Shown: piece by piece, positions 1 to 5,849 of the stretch | Position numbering within the stretch: the first letter of the stretch is position 1 | Layout of the letters: each line of letters starts with the position of its first letter | Origin: Chloroflexota bacterium | GTDB lineage: Bacteria > Chloroflexota > Limnocylindria > Limnocylindrales > CSP1-4 | DNA: 6,447 nucleotides | NCBI GenBank assembly: GCA_029858845.1 | Contig: JAOUEG010000103.1 | Coordinates: 1 to 6,447 of the forward strand | Reading direction: 5' to 3' | Translations under genes and position numbers: made by a program | The notes under the pieces: generated by a model | Told to the model about the DNA's origin: nothing | The model's input: the letters and a program-made list of their open reading frames with translations, nothing else | Database searches by the model: none

Positions 1-573
1 GCTCGGACGCCGGCTGACGGCCGCGTAGATCGCACCGAGGAAGCGGCTCGGGACGCGCCCGATCACGACCGGCTCCACCAGGCCCGCGGCAGCCGAGAGA
101 TCCGGCCAGCGTCGGGCCGGGAACGGATGCGGGACCCACGGGTTGCCCCGGTCGGCGTCGTACTCGACCACGACGAATGGCGCCCCAGGCCGCAGGTGTC
201 GAGCGAGCGAGCGGACGACGCCGGCCTGACGATCCGGATCGACGAAGTGCAGGCAATTGGCCGCGACCAGCCCATCGAGCGGCGGCAGGTCCAGCTCGCC
301 GGTCAGGTCGCCGACGAGGGTCCGGATCCTCGTCGCCGGAAAGCGCGCGGCGATCGAGGCGGCATTGTCGCGGAGCGCATGCCCGTCGCGGTCCACCGCG
401 ATGATCTCGGCGCCCGGTCCGAGGAGGTCCGCGAGGGCGAGGGTGAAGGCGCCGGTACCGGCCCCGATGTCGGCCCATGTGCTCGGGCGGGCGCTCGGGC
501 CGGCGTGCTGGACGGGCGCAGGCCCAGCAAGGACCGCGGGGCTGATCAGGGCGACATGGTCGGCGTGATCCAC
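1..573 (-). CDS. Class I SAM-dependent methyltransferase (3' end beyond window)
   Basis: Probable cytoplasmic methyltransferase that moves a methyl group from S-adenosylmethionine to an unknown acceptor. I translated the minus strand by hand: 191 codons without a stop, starting at GTG 573 with MDHADHVALI. Rossmann-fold signatures are clear: motif I DIGAGTG at residues 35-41, the acidic residue ending strand 2 in AVDRD (D61), GD at 88-89, and a motif IV-like strand LDGLVAANCLHF from residue 99. The last visible residues (RFLGAIYAAVSRRPS) look like the final strand of such proteins, so little is probably missing. An in-frame TAG (586-588) lies five codons upstream, and GTG 573 is the first usual start after it. 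No Shine-Dalgarno is visible, so translation is probably coupled to the ppc gene that ends 12 bp upstream. The substrate cannot be read from sequence; UbiE/MenG-like and small-molecule methyltransferases share this fold. Confidence 0.82.
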   Translation of the reverse strand, partial: MDHADHVALISPAVLAGPAPVQHAGPSARPSTWADIGAGTGAFTLALADLLGPGAEIIAVDRDGHALRDNAASIAARFPATRIRTLVGDLTGELDLPPLDGLVAANCLHFVDPDRQAGVVRSLARHLRPGAPFVVVEYDADRGNPWVPHPFPARRWPDLSAAAGLVEPVVIGRVPSRFLGAIYAAVSRRPS

Positions 574-585
574 GGTCGGCCCGGG

Positions 586-3378
586 CTAGCCCGTGTTCTG
601 GAGGCCCGCCGCGACGCCGTTGACCGTCAGCTGGACGAGGCGCAGCACGCGGTCGCGATCGGGATCGTCCGGGCTCATCGTGCGCAGACGGGCCAGCAGC
701 CGGACCTGGAGCTCGGACAGCGAGTCGATGTACGGGTTCCGAAGGGCGATCGATCGCTGAAGGACGGGCGCGCCGTCGAGCAGGCGATCCCTTTCGGTCA
801 CGCGAAGGAGCGCCGCCACCGTCCGGTGATACTCGGCCTCGATCAGGGTCCAGCGTCGGGCGCCCCGACCGTCGCCTCCGGCCTGCGCCAGCGAGGCGTA
901 GCGACGGGCGATGCTCATGTCCGCCTTGGCCAGGATCATCTCGGCGTTGTCCAGGACCGATGACAGGAACGGCCAGGTGCGATACAGGCGCCCGATCTCG
1001 GCGAGCCCGGCCTCCCCGTGGGCGGCCCGATAGGCCTCGAGGGCGGAGCCCAGGCCGTACCAGCCGGGCAGGTTGATGCGGGCCTGCGACCAGGCGAACG
1101 TCCAGGGGATGGCCCGCAGGGCATCGATCGGCGGCGGAGCCTCCGCGCTGTGGCTGCCACGAGCCGCCGGACGCGAACCCAGACGGATCCCGGACAGCTC
1201 GGCGATCGGCGTGATCTCGCGGAAGAACGCTGCGAATCCGGGATCGTCGTGCACCAGCGCGCGGTAGGCCGACCGGGCGGCGTCCGCCAGTTCGGCCATG
1301 ATCGGCGCGCCCTCGAGCCCGGCCACGGCCGCAGCGGCGTCGTGCTCCGGGGTCGAGGCGACGATGACCGCCGCGGTCAGCTGCTCCAGGTGCCGTCGCG
1401 CGATCGCGGGGTCGGCGTAGTTCGCGGCGATGACCTCACCCTGCTCGGTCAGCTTGAGTCGACCGTCAACGGCTCCGGGAGCGCCGCCCAGGATGGCCCG
1501 GTTCGCCGGGCCGCCGCCGCGTCCGATCGCTCCTCCCCGACCGTGGAACAGCGTCAAGGTCACGCCACGGTCGCGGGCCACCGCCACGAGCGCCTCCTGG
1601 GCTCGGTGGAGCATCCAGGCGGCGGCGAGGAAGCCCGACTCCTTGTTCGAATCGGAGTAGCCGAGCATCACCTCCTGATGGTCGCCGCGGGCGGCCAGGT
1701 GGGCTCGGTAGCCGGCGTCCGCAAGGAGCTCGTCGAGGATCGGGCCCGCCGCTGCGAGGGCATCGGACGATTCGAACAGCGGGACCACGTCCAGGACCGG
1801 CTGCCGGCCCCCATCGCCGGCGGCGACCTGCGCCAGGGCAAGGACGTTCGTGACATCGCGCGGTTCGACCGTGAAGGACACGACGTAGCGGCGGCAGGAC
1901 TCAACGCCGAAGCGGGACTGCGCGGCGGCCATCGACCTGAACGTGTCCAGGACGTCACCGAGAGGCACACCGGGGGCCACCTCGCGCCCGGCGTCCCACC
2001 CGTCGGCGAGCGCGGCGAGGGCCTGGCGATGGACCTCGGCATGTTGGCGGATCTCGAGCGACGCCAGGTGGAACCCGAACGTCGCCACCTGCCATCGCAA
2101 CTCGGCGATCTCGCCCCAGGCGATCCGGCCCAGGCCCTCCTCCACGAGAGCCGCCTGCATCTCCGCCAACTCTGCATCGAGTTCGCTCGCGTCCTCGTAG
2201 TGGCCCGCGCGCGGGCCCACTTCGTCGGTCATGGCCACTCGCGTCCGCCGGAGCCGTTCGGCGATGAAGCCGAAGCGCTGCCGGTACGGCTCGTCCGGGA
2301 ATCGGCGGCGGAGCTGGCGATCCGTCTCGGGGAGTTCCTCCGCGTCCCGGCCGAGGCGCGACGCAAGCGCCCGCGGCATACGCCCGCCGGTGGTCGTCGC
2401 CGAGATGGTCTGCATCAGGCGCAACGCCACGGCCTCGTACCCGTGGAGCACATGGTCGGCCTGGATCCGGAGCGTCCGTTCGGTCGTCTCGGCCGACACG
2501 AACGGGTTGCCATCCCGATCGCCGCCGATCCATGAGCCGTACCGCACGAAGGCCGGGACGCGCGGCGGCCTGGCGCCCGTTCGGATCGCGCGGCCACGCG
2601 GCGCGTCGAGCGCCGCGTCCGTCGCCCGGTAGAGCCGAGGAACGGTCGTGAACAGGGTGGCATCGAAGAAGGCCATCGCCGTCCGGACCTCGTCGAGTGG
2701 CTCGGGTGCGACGGCCCGCAGGTCGGACGTCCGCCACAGGACCGTGATCTCCTCGCGCAGCCGGCGGCGGATCTCGCGGTCTTCCGACGGCGTGAGGCGG
2801 GGATCGTCCAGCCGCTCGAGCAGGACGGCGCAGCGTCGCAGGGCCATCAGCGCGGTCCGCCGGCGCGCCTCCGTCGGGTGCGCCGTCAGGACCGGGCTGA
2901 TCCGGAGCCGTGTCAGCATCGCGTCCAGCTCCGCCTCCGTTTGGCCGGCACGACGCAGGCGATCGATGGCCTCCGCGACGGAATCGTCCAGCAGACCGTG
3001 ACGTGCCGCCCGTTCCCGGCGTCGCAGCGTCCGCACCCGACCGCGCGCCTCGGCAAGGTTGGCCAGCTGGAAGAACAGCGAGAAGGCTGACACGACAGCC
3101 TCCGTCAAGCCCAGGTCCAGCGCGTCGAGATCGGCCGCCTGCTGGTCGCGGTCGGCCGGATCGTCCACCCGCCGCAGCGCGATCGCTCGCCGGCGGATCC
3201 GCTCCACGGCCTGGTAGGTGTCGTCGCCCGACTGCTCGATGATCACCTGACCCAGCAGCGCGCCCAGCAGTCGGACCTCTCGAGCCAGCGGGTCGCGGGC
3301 CCCCGCCGATCCGATGCCGGCCGGCTCTGCTCGGGCCGGCGCCGACGCGCCGGTCTCGCGGGGACCTCCGCCGGTCAT
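586..3378 (-). CDS. ppc: Phosphoenolpyruvate carboxylase
   Basis: Cytoplasmic anaplerotic enzyme: phosphoenolpyruvate plus bicarbonate gives oxaloacetate and phosphate, feeding the TCA cycle and aspartate-family synthesis. The 930-aa length matches bacterial Ppc (E. coli 883). Motifs in order: VLTAHPTEARRR with catalytic H167 (E. coli H138), GGDRDGNP at 285-292, MLGYSDSNKESG from 571, FHGRGGAIGRGGG from 611 with H612/R614/R620 (E. coli H579/R581/R587), LRAIPWTFAW from 754, and the C-terminal NTG at 928-930. The E. coli aspartate-inhibition residues K773, R587, R832 and N881 correspond to K818, R620, R880 and N928, so aspartate feedback is expected. The frame stays open upstream to an ATG at 3693, but those 105 codons are Arg/Pro-rich, unlike Ppc, and overlap the divergent kinase gene. 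ATG 3378 has GGAG at 3387-3390, 8 nt away, and is followed within about 30 residues by the family's usual N-terminal helix (PLAREVRLLGALLG). Confidence 0.97.
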   Translation of the reverse strand: MTGGGPRETGASAPARAEPAGIGSAGARDPLAREVRLLGALLGQVIIEQSGDDTYQAVERIRRRAIALRRVDDPADRDQQAADLDALDLGLTEAVVSAFSLFFQLANLAEARGRVRTLRRRERAARHGLLDDSVAEAIDRLRRAGQTEAELDAMLTRLRISPVLTAHPTEARRRTALMALRRCAVLLERLDDPRLTPSEDREIRRRLREEITVLWRTSDLRAVAPEPLDEVRTAMAFFDATLFTTVPRLYRATDAALDAPRGRAIRTGARPPRVPAFVRYGSWIGGDRDGNPFVSAETTERTLRIQADHVLHGYEAVALRLMQTISATTTGGRMPRALASRLGRDAEELPETDRQLRRRFPDEPYRQRFGFIAERLRRTRVAMTDEVGPRAGHYEDASELDAELAEMQAALVEEGLGRIAWGEIAELRWQVATFGFHLASLEIRQHAEVHRQALAALADGWDAGREVAPGVPLGDVLDTFRSMAAAQSRFGVESCRRYVVSFTVEPRDVTNVLALAQVAAGDGGRQPVLDVVPLFESSDALAAAGPILDELLADAGYRAHLAARGDHQEVMLGYSDSNKESGFLAAAWMLHRAQEALVAVARDRGVTLTLFHGRGGAIGRGGGPANRAILGGAPGAVDGRLKLTEQGEVIAANYADPAIARRHLEQLTAAVIVASTPEHDAAAAVAGLEGAPIMAELADAARSAYRALVHDDPGFAAFFREITPIAELSGIRLGSRPAARGSHSAEAPPPIDALRAIPWTFAWSQARINLPGWYGLGSALEAYRAAHGEAGLAEIGRLYRTWPFLSSVLDNAEMILAKADMSIARRYASLAQAGGDGRGARRWTLIEAEYHRTVAALLRVTERDRLLDGAPVLQRSIALRNPYIDSLSELQVRLLARLRTMSPDDPDRDRVLRLVQLTVNGVAAGLQNTG

Positions 3379-3386
3379 GCCGCCGA

Positions 3387-3396
3387 CTCCGCGGAG
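3387..3396 (-). promoter_or_regulatory. ppc ribosome binding site within a 10-bp palindrome
   Basis: The minus-strand GGAG (3387-3390) sits 8 nt before the ATG at 3378 and supports that start over the upstream ATG at 3693. It is part of the perfect palindrome CTCCGCGGAG. The palindrome could be chance at this GC content or a small operator; only the start-deciding role is well supported. Confidence 0.5.
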
Positions 3397-3424
3397 CCGT
3401 TCCGCAACCCAGGCAGGACGGCGT

Positions 3425-3452
3425 CGCAACCTTTCCCGACCGCAACCTTTCC
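3425..3452. repeat. 12-bp direct repeat in divergent ppc/kinase promoter region
   Basis: CGCAACCTTTCC occurs perfectly at 3425-3436 and 3441-3452, separated by 4 bp (period 16). A third, partial copy CGCAACC lies at 3403-3409, 22 bp before the first. All are inside the 83-bp divergent gap between ppc (start 3378) and the sensor kinase (start 3462). The arrangement looks like tandem binding sites for a regulator of one or both genes. The repeat is directly visible; the operator role and the identity of the regulator are inferred. Confidence 0.6.
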
Positions 3453-3460
3453 TACCCTTG

Positions 3461-3466
3461 TATGGT
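3461..3466 (+). promoter_or_regulatory. Candidate -10 element for a leaderless kinase transcript
   Basis: TATGGT resembles a -10 hexamer (TANNNT type) and lies right after the direct repeats. It ends 7 nt before the ATG at 3474, the spacing expected if the transcript starts at or next to that codon. No Shine-Dalgarno precedes any of the ATG codons at 3462, 3468 or 3474. I see no convincing -35 element. TACCCT at 3453-3458 is a weaker alternative. Confidence 0.35.
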
Positions 3467-4751
3467 GATGCCGATGGTGCGTCGGATGGAGGACAGGGTC
3501 GAAGGGCTCCCGGGAACCGACCAGCTCGAACAGCTGCGCTTCCTCCACGAGGTGGCGCGACTCGCGACGACCGCGCGGACCTGGGATGAGCTGCTGGAGA
3601 CCGTCGTCGACGGGACGCGTGACGCGCTCCATGCCGATGTCTCCTCCCTCTACCTGCTCGATCGGGACGGAGCGTACCTGACCCTGGCCGCAACCAACGG
3701 ACTGGACCGCTTCCAGATCGGGCGGGCGCGCGTCCCCTTCGGAGAGGGGGTGACCGGCAGGGTCGCCGCGGCCCAGCAACCGATGGCCATCCCGGACGTC
3801 AAGGCCGACCCGCGGTTCCTGTGGGTCCGTGGCCTGGACCAACGGCGCTTCGTCAGCTCGATGCTCAGCGTGCCGCTCAGCTGGCACGATCAGACCGTCG
3901 GGGTCCTCAATGTCCAGACGGAGCGTCCGCGCGACTTCAGCCCGCCGGACGTGGCGCAGTTGAGTGCCATCGCCGACCTGCTCGCCGGGATCGTCGAGAA
4001 GGGTCGTCAGCAGACCGAGGCCGAAGCCCGCGTCGAAGCCCTCAAGGCGATCGACGAGGCCCGGACCGAGCTGATCGCGCTCGTGACGCACGAATTGCGC
4101 ACTCCCCTGGCCGTCGTCCGCGCGTACGCGGACCTGCTGGCCGAGGAACCTGGTCTGGCCGGGCGCCAATCCCGCGATCTCGAGCGGCGTCAGACGCGCG
4201 CGGCCTGGCACCATGCGACGCTCGAACAGATCGAGCGGCTGGATCGTCTCGTGGATTCCATCCTCGCGTCCGTTCGGGTCGTCCCCGACGACGATCCCGC
4301 GGTCGTGCCGGTGGACGTCGAGGCGCTCGTCCACGAGGTCCTCATGTCGCTGCGCCCGCTGCTTGGCCATCACCGCGTCGCCGCCGTCGGCGCCCAGCGA
4401 CTCCACGCCCTGGCCGACCCGCCCCGCCTCCGCCAGATCGTCGAGCACCTTGTCGAGAACGCGGTCAAGTACGCACCGTCCGAGACGACGATCAGCGTGG
4501 ACTGGAGCCTCGTCGAAGGGATCGTCCACCTCGGGGTCAGCGACGAGGGCCCGGGCATCCCCGATGAATGGCGCGAGCGGATCTTCGAACCGTACGCCCG
4601 CCGCGACACCCACACGGCTCGCGGCTCGGGGATCGGTCTGTACGCCGCCAAACGACTGGGCGAGTCCATGGGAGCCCGCCTGTGGTGCGAGCCCACCCGC
4701 ACCCACGGGGCTCGTTTCGTCGTCGCCCTGCCGGCTGCCGTGGCCATCTGA
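3462..4751 (+). CDS. GAF-domain sensor histidine kinase (soluble)
   Basis: Sensor half of a two-component system; it should autophosphorylate on histidine and pass the phosphate to the regulator encoded 24 bp downstream. With the start at 3462 it has 429 aa and no membrane segment or signal peptide, so it senses a cytoplasmic cue. Domains: GAF at about 28-178 (PFGEGVTGRVA, SSMLSVPL and VGVLNVQT strands), a short helical linker, HisKA at about 203-268 with H-box VTHELRTPL and phospho-acceptor H210, then HATPase_c with N-box HLVENAVKYAP (N333), G1 DEGPGIP (D361), F-box IFEPYAR and G2 GSGIGLY (388-394). All kinase motifs are intact. The start is uncertain: ATG codons occur at 3462, 3468, 3474 and 3486 with no Shine-Dalgarno, and a -10-like TATGGT favours a leaderless start at 3474. 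The ligand is unknown. The GAF resembles those of PtsP/NifA-type regulators, but this family is too broad to assign a signal. Confidence 0.95.
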   Translation: MVMPMVRRMEDRVEGLPGTDQLEQLRFLHEVARLATTARTWDELLETVVDGTRDALHADVSSLYLLDRDGAYLTLAATNGLDRFQIGRARVPFGEGVTGRVAAAQQPMAIPDVKADPRFLWVRGLDQRRFVSSMLSVPLSWHDQTVGVLNVQTERPRDFSPPDVAQLSAIADLLAGIVEKGRQQTEAEARVEALKAIDEARTELIALVTHELRTPLAVVRAYADLLAEEPGLAGRQSRDLERRQTRAAWHHATLEQIERLDRLVDSILASVRVVPDDDPAVVPVDVEALVHEVLMSLRPLLGHHRVAAVGAQRLHALADPPRLRQIVEHLVENAVKYAPSETTISVDWSLVEGIVHLGVSDEGPGIPDEWRERIFEPYARRDTHTARGSGIGLYAAKRLGESMGARLWCEPTRTHGARFVVALPAAVAI

Positions 4752-4756
4752 GACAC

Positions 4757-4764
4757 AGAGAGGA
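4757..4764 (+). promoter_or_regulatory. Ribosome binding site of the response regulator
   Basis: AGAGAGGA lies 11 nt before the ATG at 4776, in the 24-bp gap after the kinase stop. The spacing is slightly long but acceptable. It supports the chosen start and independent initiation on a shared kinase-regulator message. Confidence 0.55.
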
Positions 4765-4775
4765 ACCCGATCTCC

Positions 4776-5489
4776 ATGAGCACCCGCCCACTCAGGATCC
4801 TGGTCGTGGACGACGACCCCGCCATGGTCGGTGCCATCACCGCCCTGGTCAGCACGGAGGGGCACCAGGTCATCACGGCCTACGACGGGCTGACCGCCGT
4901 CAAACGCTTCCGAGAGGAGCATCCCGACCTCGTGCTCCTCGACCTGGCGATGCCCGGCCCCGACGGATTCTCCGTTGCGGGTCAGATGCGCGCTGTCGGC
5001 CAGGCCCCGATCCTCGTCGTCTCGGGCGAGAGCGGCGAAGCCGCCAAGGTCCGGGCCCTGGGCCTGGGCGCGGACGACTACTTGACCAAGCCATTCGGCA
5101 AGGCCGAGTTGCTGGCGCGCATCGCCGCGATCATGCGACGAGTCGATCGATCCGCCCCGGTCGGAGTGACTTCGGGACCGCTGGAGGCGGGGCGGCTCGT
5201 CATGGAGCCCGGGCGGCACGAAGCTCGCGTGGGCGACCTGCCGCTGTCGCTGACTCCGACCGAATACCGGTTGCTCGAAGCACTCGTCCGCGCAGGCGGC
5301 GACATCGTCCCCCACCTGCAACTGGCTCGAGCCGGCTGGCCTGCGGAGCCGGATCCGGACCTCCTCTGGCTCAAGCCGCATCTGGCCCGCCTTCGGGGCA
5401 AGGTGGAGTCGGCCGGCGGCCCGCAGGTCGTGGCCGTGCGTGGCGTGGGTTACCGGATCGTGGCGGAAAAGATCGAGGACGCGCCCTGA
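4776..5489 (+). CDS. OmpR/PhoB-family response regulator
   Basis: DNA-binding partner of the upstream sensor kinase, 237 aa. Receiver domain at about 5-120: LRILVVDDDP with acidic pocket D12-D14, phospho-acceptor D56 in LVLLDLAMPGPDGF, switch serine S83 in ILVVSGE, and lysine K105 in YLTKPFG. The C-terminal winged helix runs from about 133 to 232, with LTPTEYRLLEAL from residue 159 and the wing motif GVGYR at 223-227. Between these, the usual SREQLL...VWG segment is replaced by VPHLQLARAGWPAEPDPDLL, and the recognition-helix region reads LWLKPHLARLRGKV, so DNA specificity may differ from well-studied OmpR/PhoB members. The receiver is complete and should be phosphorylatable. It is co-transcribed with the kinase, and the only downstream element is a hairpin before a convergent gene. 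Targets are unknown; autoregulation at the divergent repeats is a reasonable guess. Confidence 0.96.
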   Translation: MSTRPLRILVVDDDPAMVGAITALVSTEGHQVITAYDGLTAVKRFREEHPDLVLLDLAMPGPDGFSVAGQMRAVGQAPILVVSGESGEAAKVRALGLGADDYLTKPFGKAELLARIAAIMRRVDRSAPVGVTSGPLEAGRLVMEPGRHEARVGDLPLSLTPTEYRLLEALVRAGGDIVPHLQLARAGWPAEPDPDLLWLKPHLARLRGKVESAGGPQVVAVRGVGYRIVAEKIEDAP

Positions 5490-5496
5490 ACGAGGG

Positions 5497-5531
5497 CCGG
5501 CCAGCGCTCGCGCCGCGCCGGCGCTTGCCGG
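5497..5531. terminator. Interrupted GC hairpin in convergent gap, candidate bidirectional terminator
   Basis: The 49-bp gap between the regulator stop (5489) and the stop of the small minus-strand gene (5539) is nearly filled by an inverted repeat. The arms are CCGGC (5497-5501) with GCCGG (5527-5531), AGCGC (5503-5507) with GCGCT (5521-5525), and GCG (5510-5512) with CGC (5516-5518). Single mismatches and one G-T pair interrupt the stem, and the loop is 3 nt. There is no T-tract on either side, so it is not a classical intrinsic terminator, but its position suits a two-way transcription barrier. Confidence 0.5.
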
Positions 5532-5538
5532 GCGAGGA

Positions 5539-5760
5539 TCAGACCGCGAGCGAGATCGTGCGCCCGGCGGCGTCGTGCGCAGCGTCCGCGCAGGCGACGC
5601 GACAACCGCGGGCATCGCGGCCACCGGCCGGATTGAAATGGAACCAGGTCTCTCCGGTCCGTTCGAGGCGACAGCCACAGGCCGCGCAGGTGACCGGCGC
5701 TCCCTGGCCATCGCGGACGGCGAGCGGGTGACGGAGTTCCGGTTCTGACGAGTGGATCAT
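5539..5760 (-). CDS. Small cysteine-rich probable zinc-binding protein, 73 aa
   Basis: I do not recognise a named family. The protein starts MIHSSEPELRHPL, has a CxxC pair (C25, C28, followed by GC with C30), then an aromatic patch TWFHFNP (38-44), and a second cluster C53-x3-C57 with H62-D63. The spacing CxxC-x24-CxxxC-x4-H looks like a one-site zinc ribbon or treble-clef-like fold. There is no signal peptide or membrane segment, so it is probably cytoplasmic. The frame is open upstream to ATG 5853, but the start at 5760 is preceded by GGAGGAG with 9-nt spacing, and the upstream stretch is Pro/Gly-rich without features. It lies downstream of gltB on the same strand (89-bp gap) and may share its transcript. 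Function is unknown; metal binding, nucleic-acid binding or protein contact are all possible. Confidence 0.72.
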   Translation of the reverse strand: MIHSSEPELRHPLAVRDGQGAPVTCAACGCRLERTGETWFHFNPAGGRDARGCRVACADAAHDAAGRTISLAV

Positions 5761-5769
5761 GGCGGTCGG

Positions 5770-5776
5770 CTCCTCC
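5770..5776 (-). promoter_or_regulatory. Strong Shine-Dalgarno that fixes the start of the 73-aa protein
   Basis: The minus strand reads GGAGGAG, 9 nt before ATG 5760, one of the best ribosome binding sites in the window. It favours this start over ATG 5853. Just upstream, CAGGG (5776-5780) can pair with CCCTG (5787-5791) across a 6-nt loop, so the site abuts a small hairpin whose effect is unclear. Confidence 0.65.
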
Positions 5777-5849
5777 AGGGTTCCAGCCCTGCGGGGCGGG
5801 TTGGCGGCAGGATGGATGAGGGTCGCGCCCGATCCGGAGGGCTTCCCCA

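Noticed and set aside
127..963. 278-codon plus-strand open frame at the left end
   Set aside because: It runs antisense to the methyltransferase and the end of ppc, both of which have clear motifs; its own translation is low-complexity charged sequence.
1018..2535. 505-codon plus-strand open frame inside ppc
   Set aside because: It is antisense to a fully convincing Ppc, Arg/Gly/His-rich with no recognisable domain. Open antisense frames are expected where third codon positions are nearly all G or C.
3379..3693. N-terminal extension of Ppc to ATG 3693 (1035 aa)
   Set aside because: The extra 105 residues are Arg/Pro/Ser-rich, unlike Ppc, and overlap the divergent kinase gene and its promoter. 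ATG 3378 has a Shine-Dalgarno and gives a family-typical length.
3375..5711. 778-codon minus-strand open frame covering the kinase and regulator genes
   Set aside because: It is antisense to two genes with intact catalytic motifs, crosses the stop and start of both, and shows no domain. It is a composition artefact.
5440..5748. 102-codon plus-strand open frame after the regulator
   Set aside because: It starts inside the regulator gene in another frame and runs antisense to the cysteine-rich gene. It has no motif or ribosome binding site.
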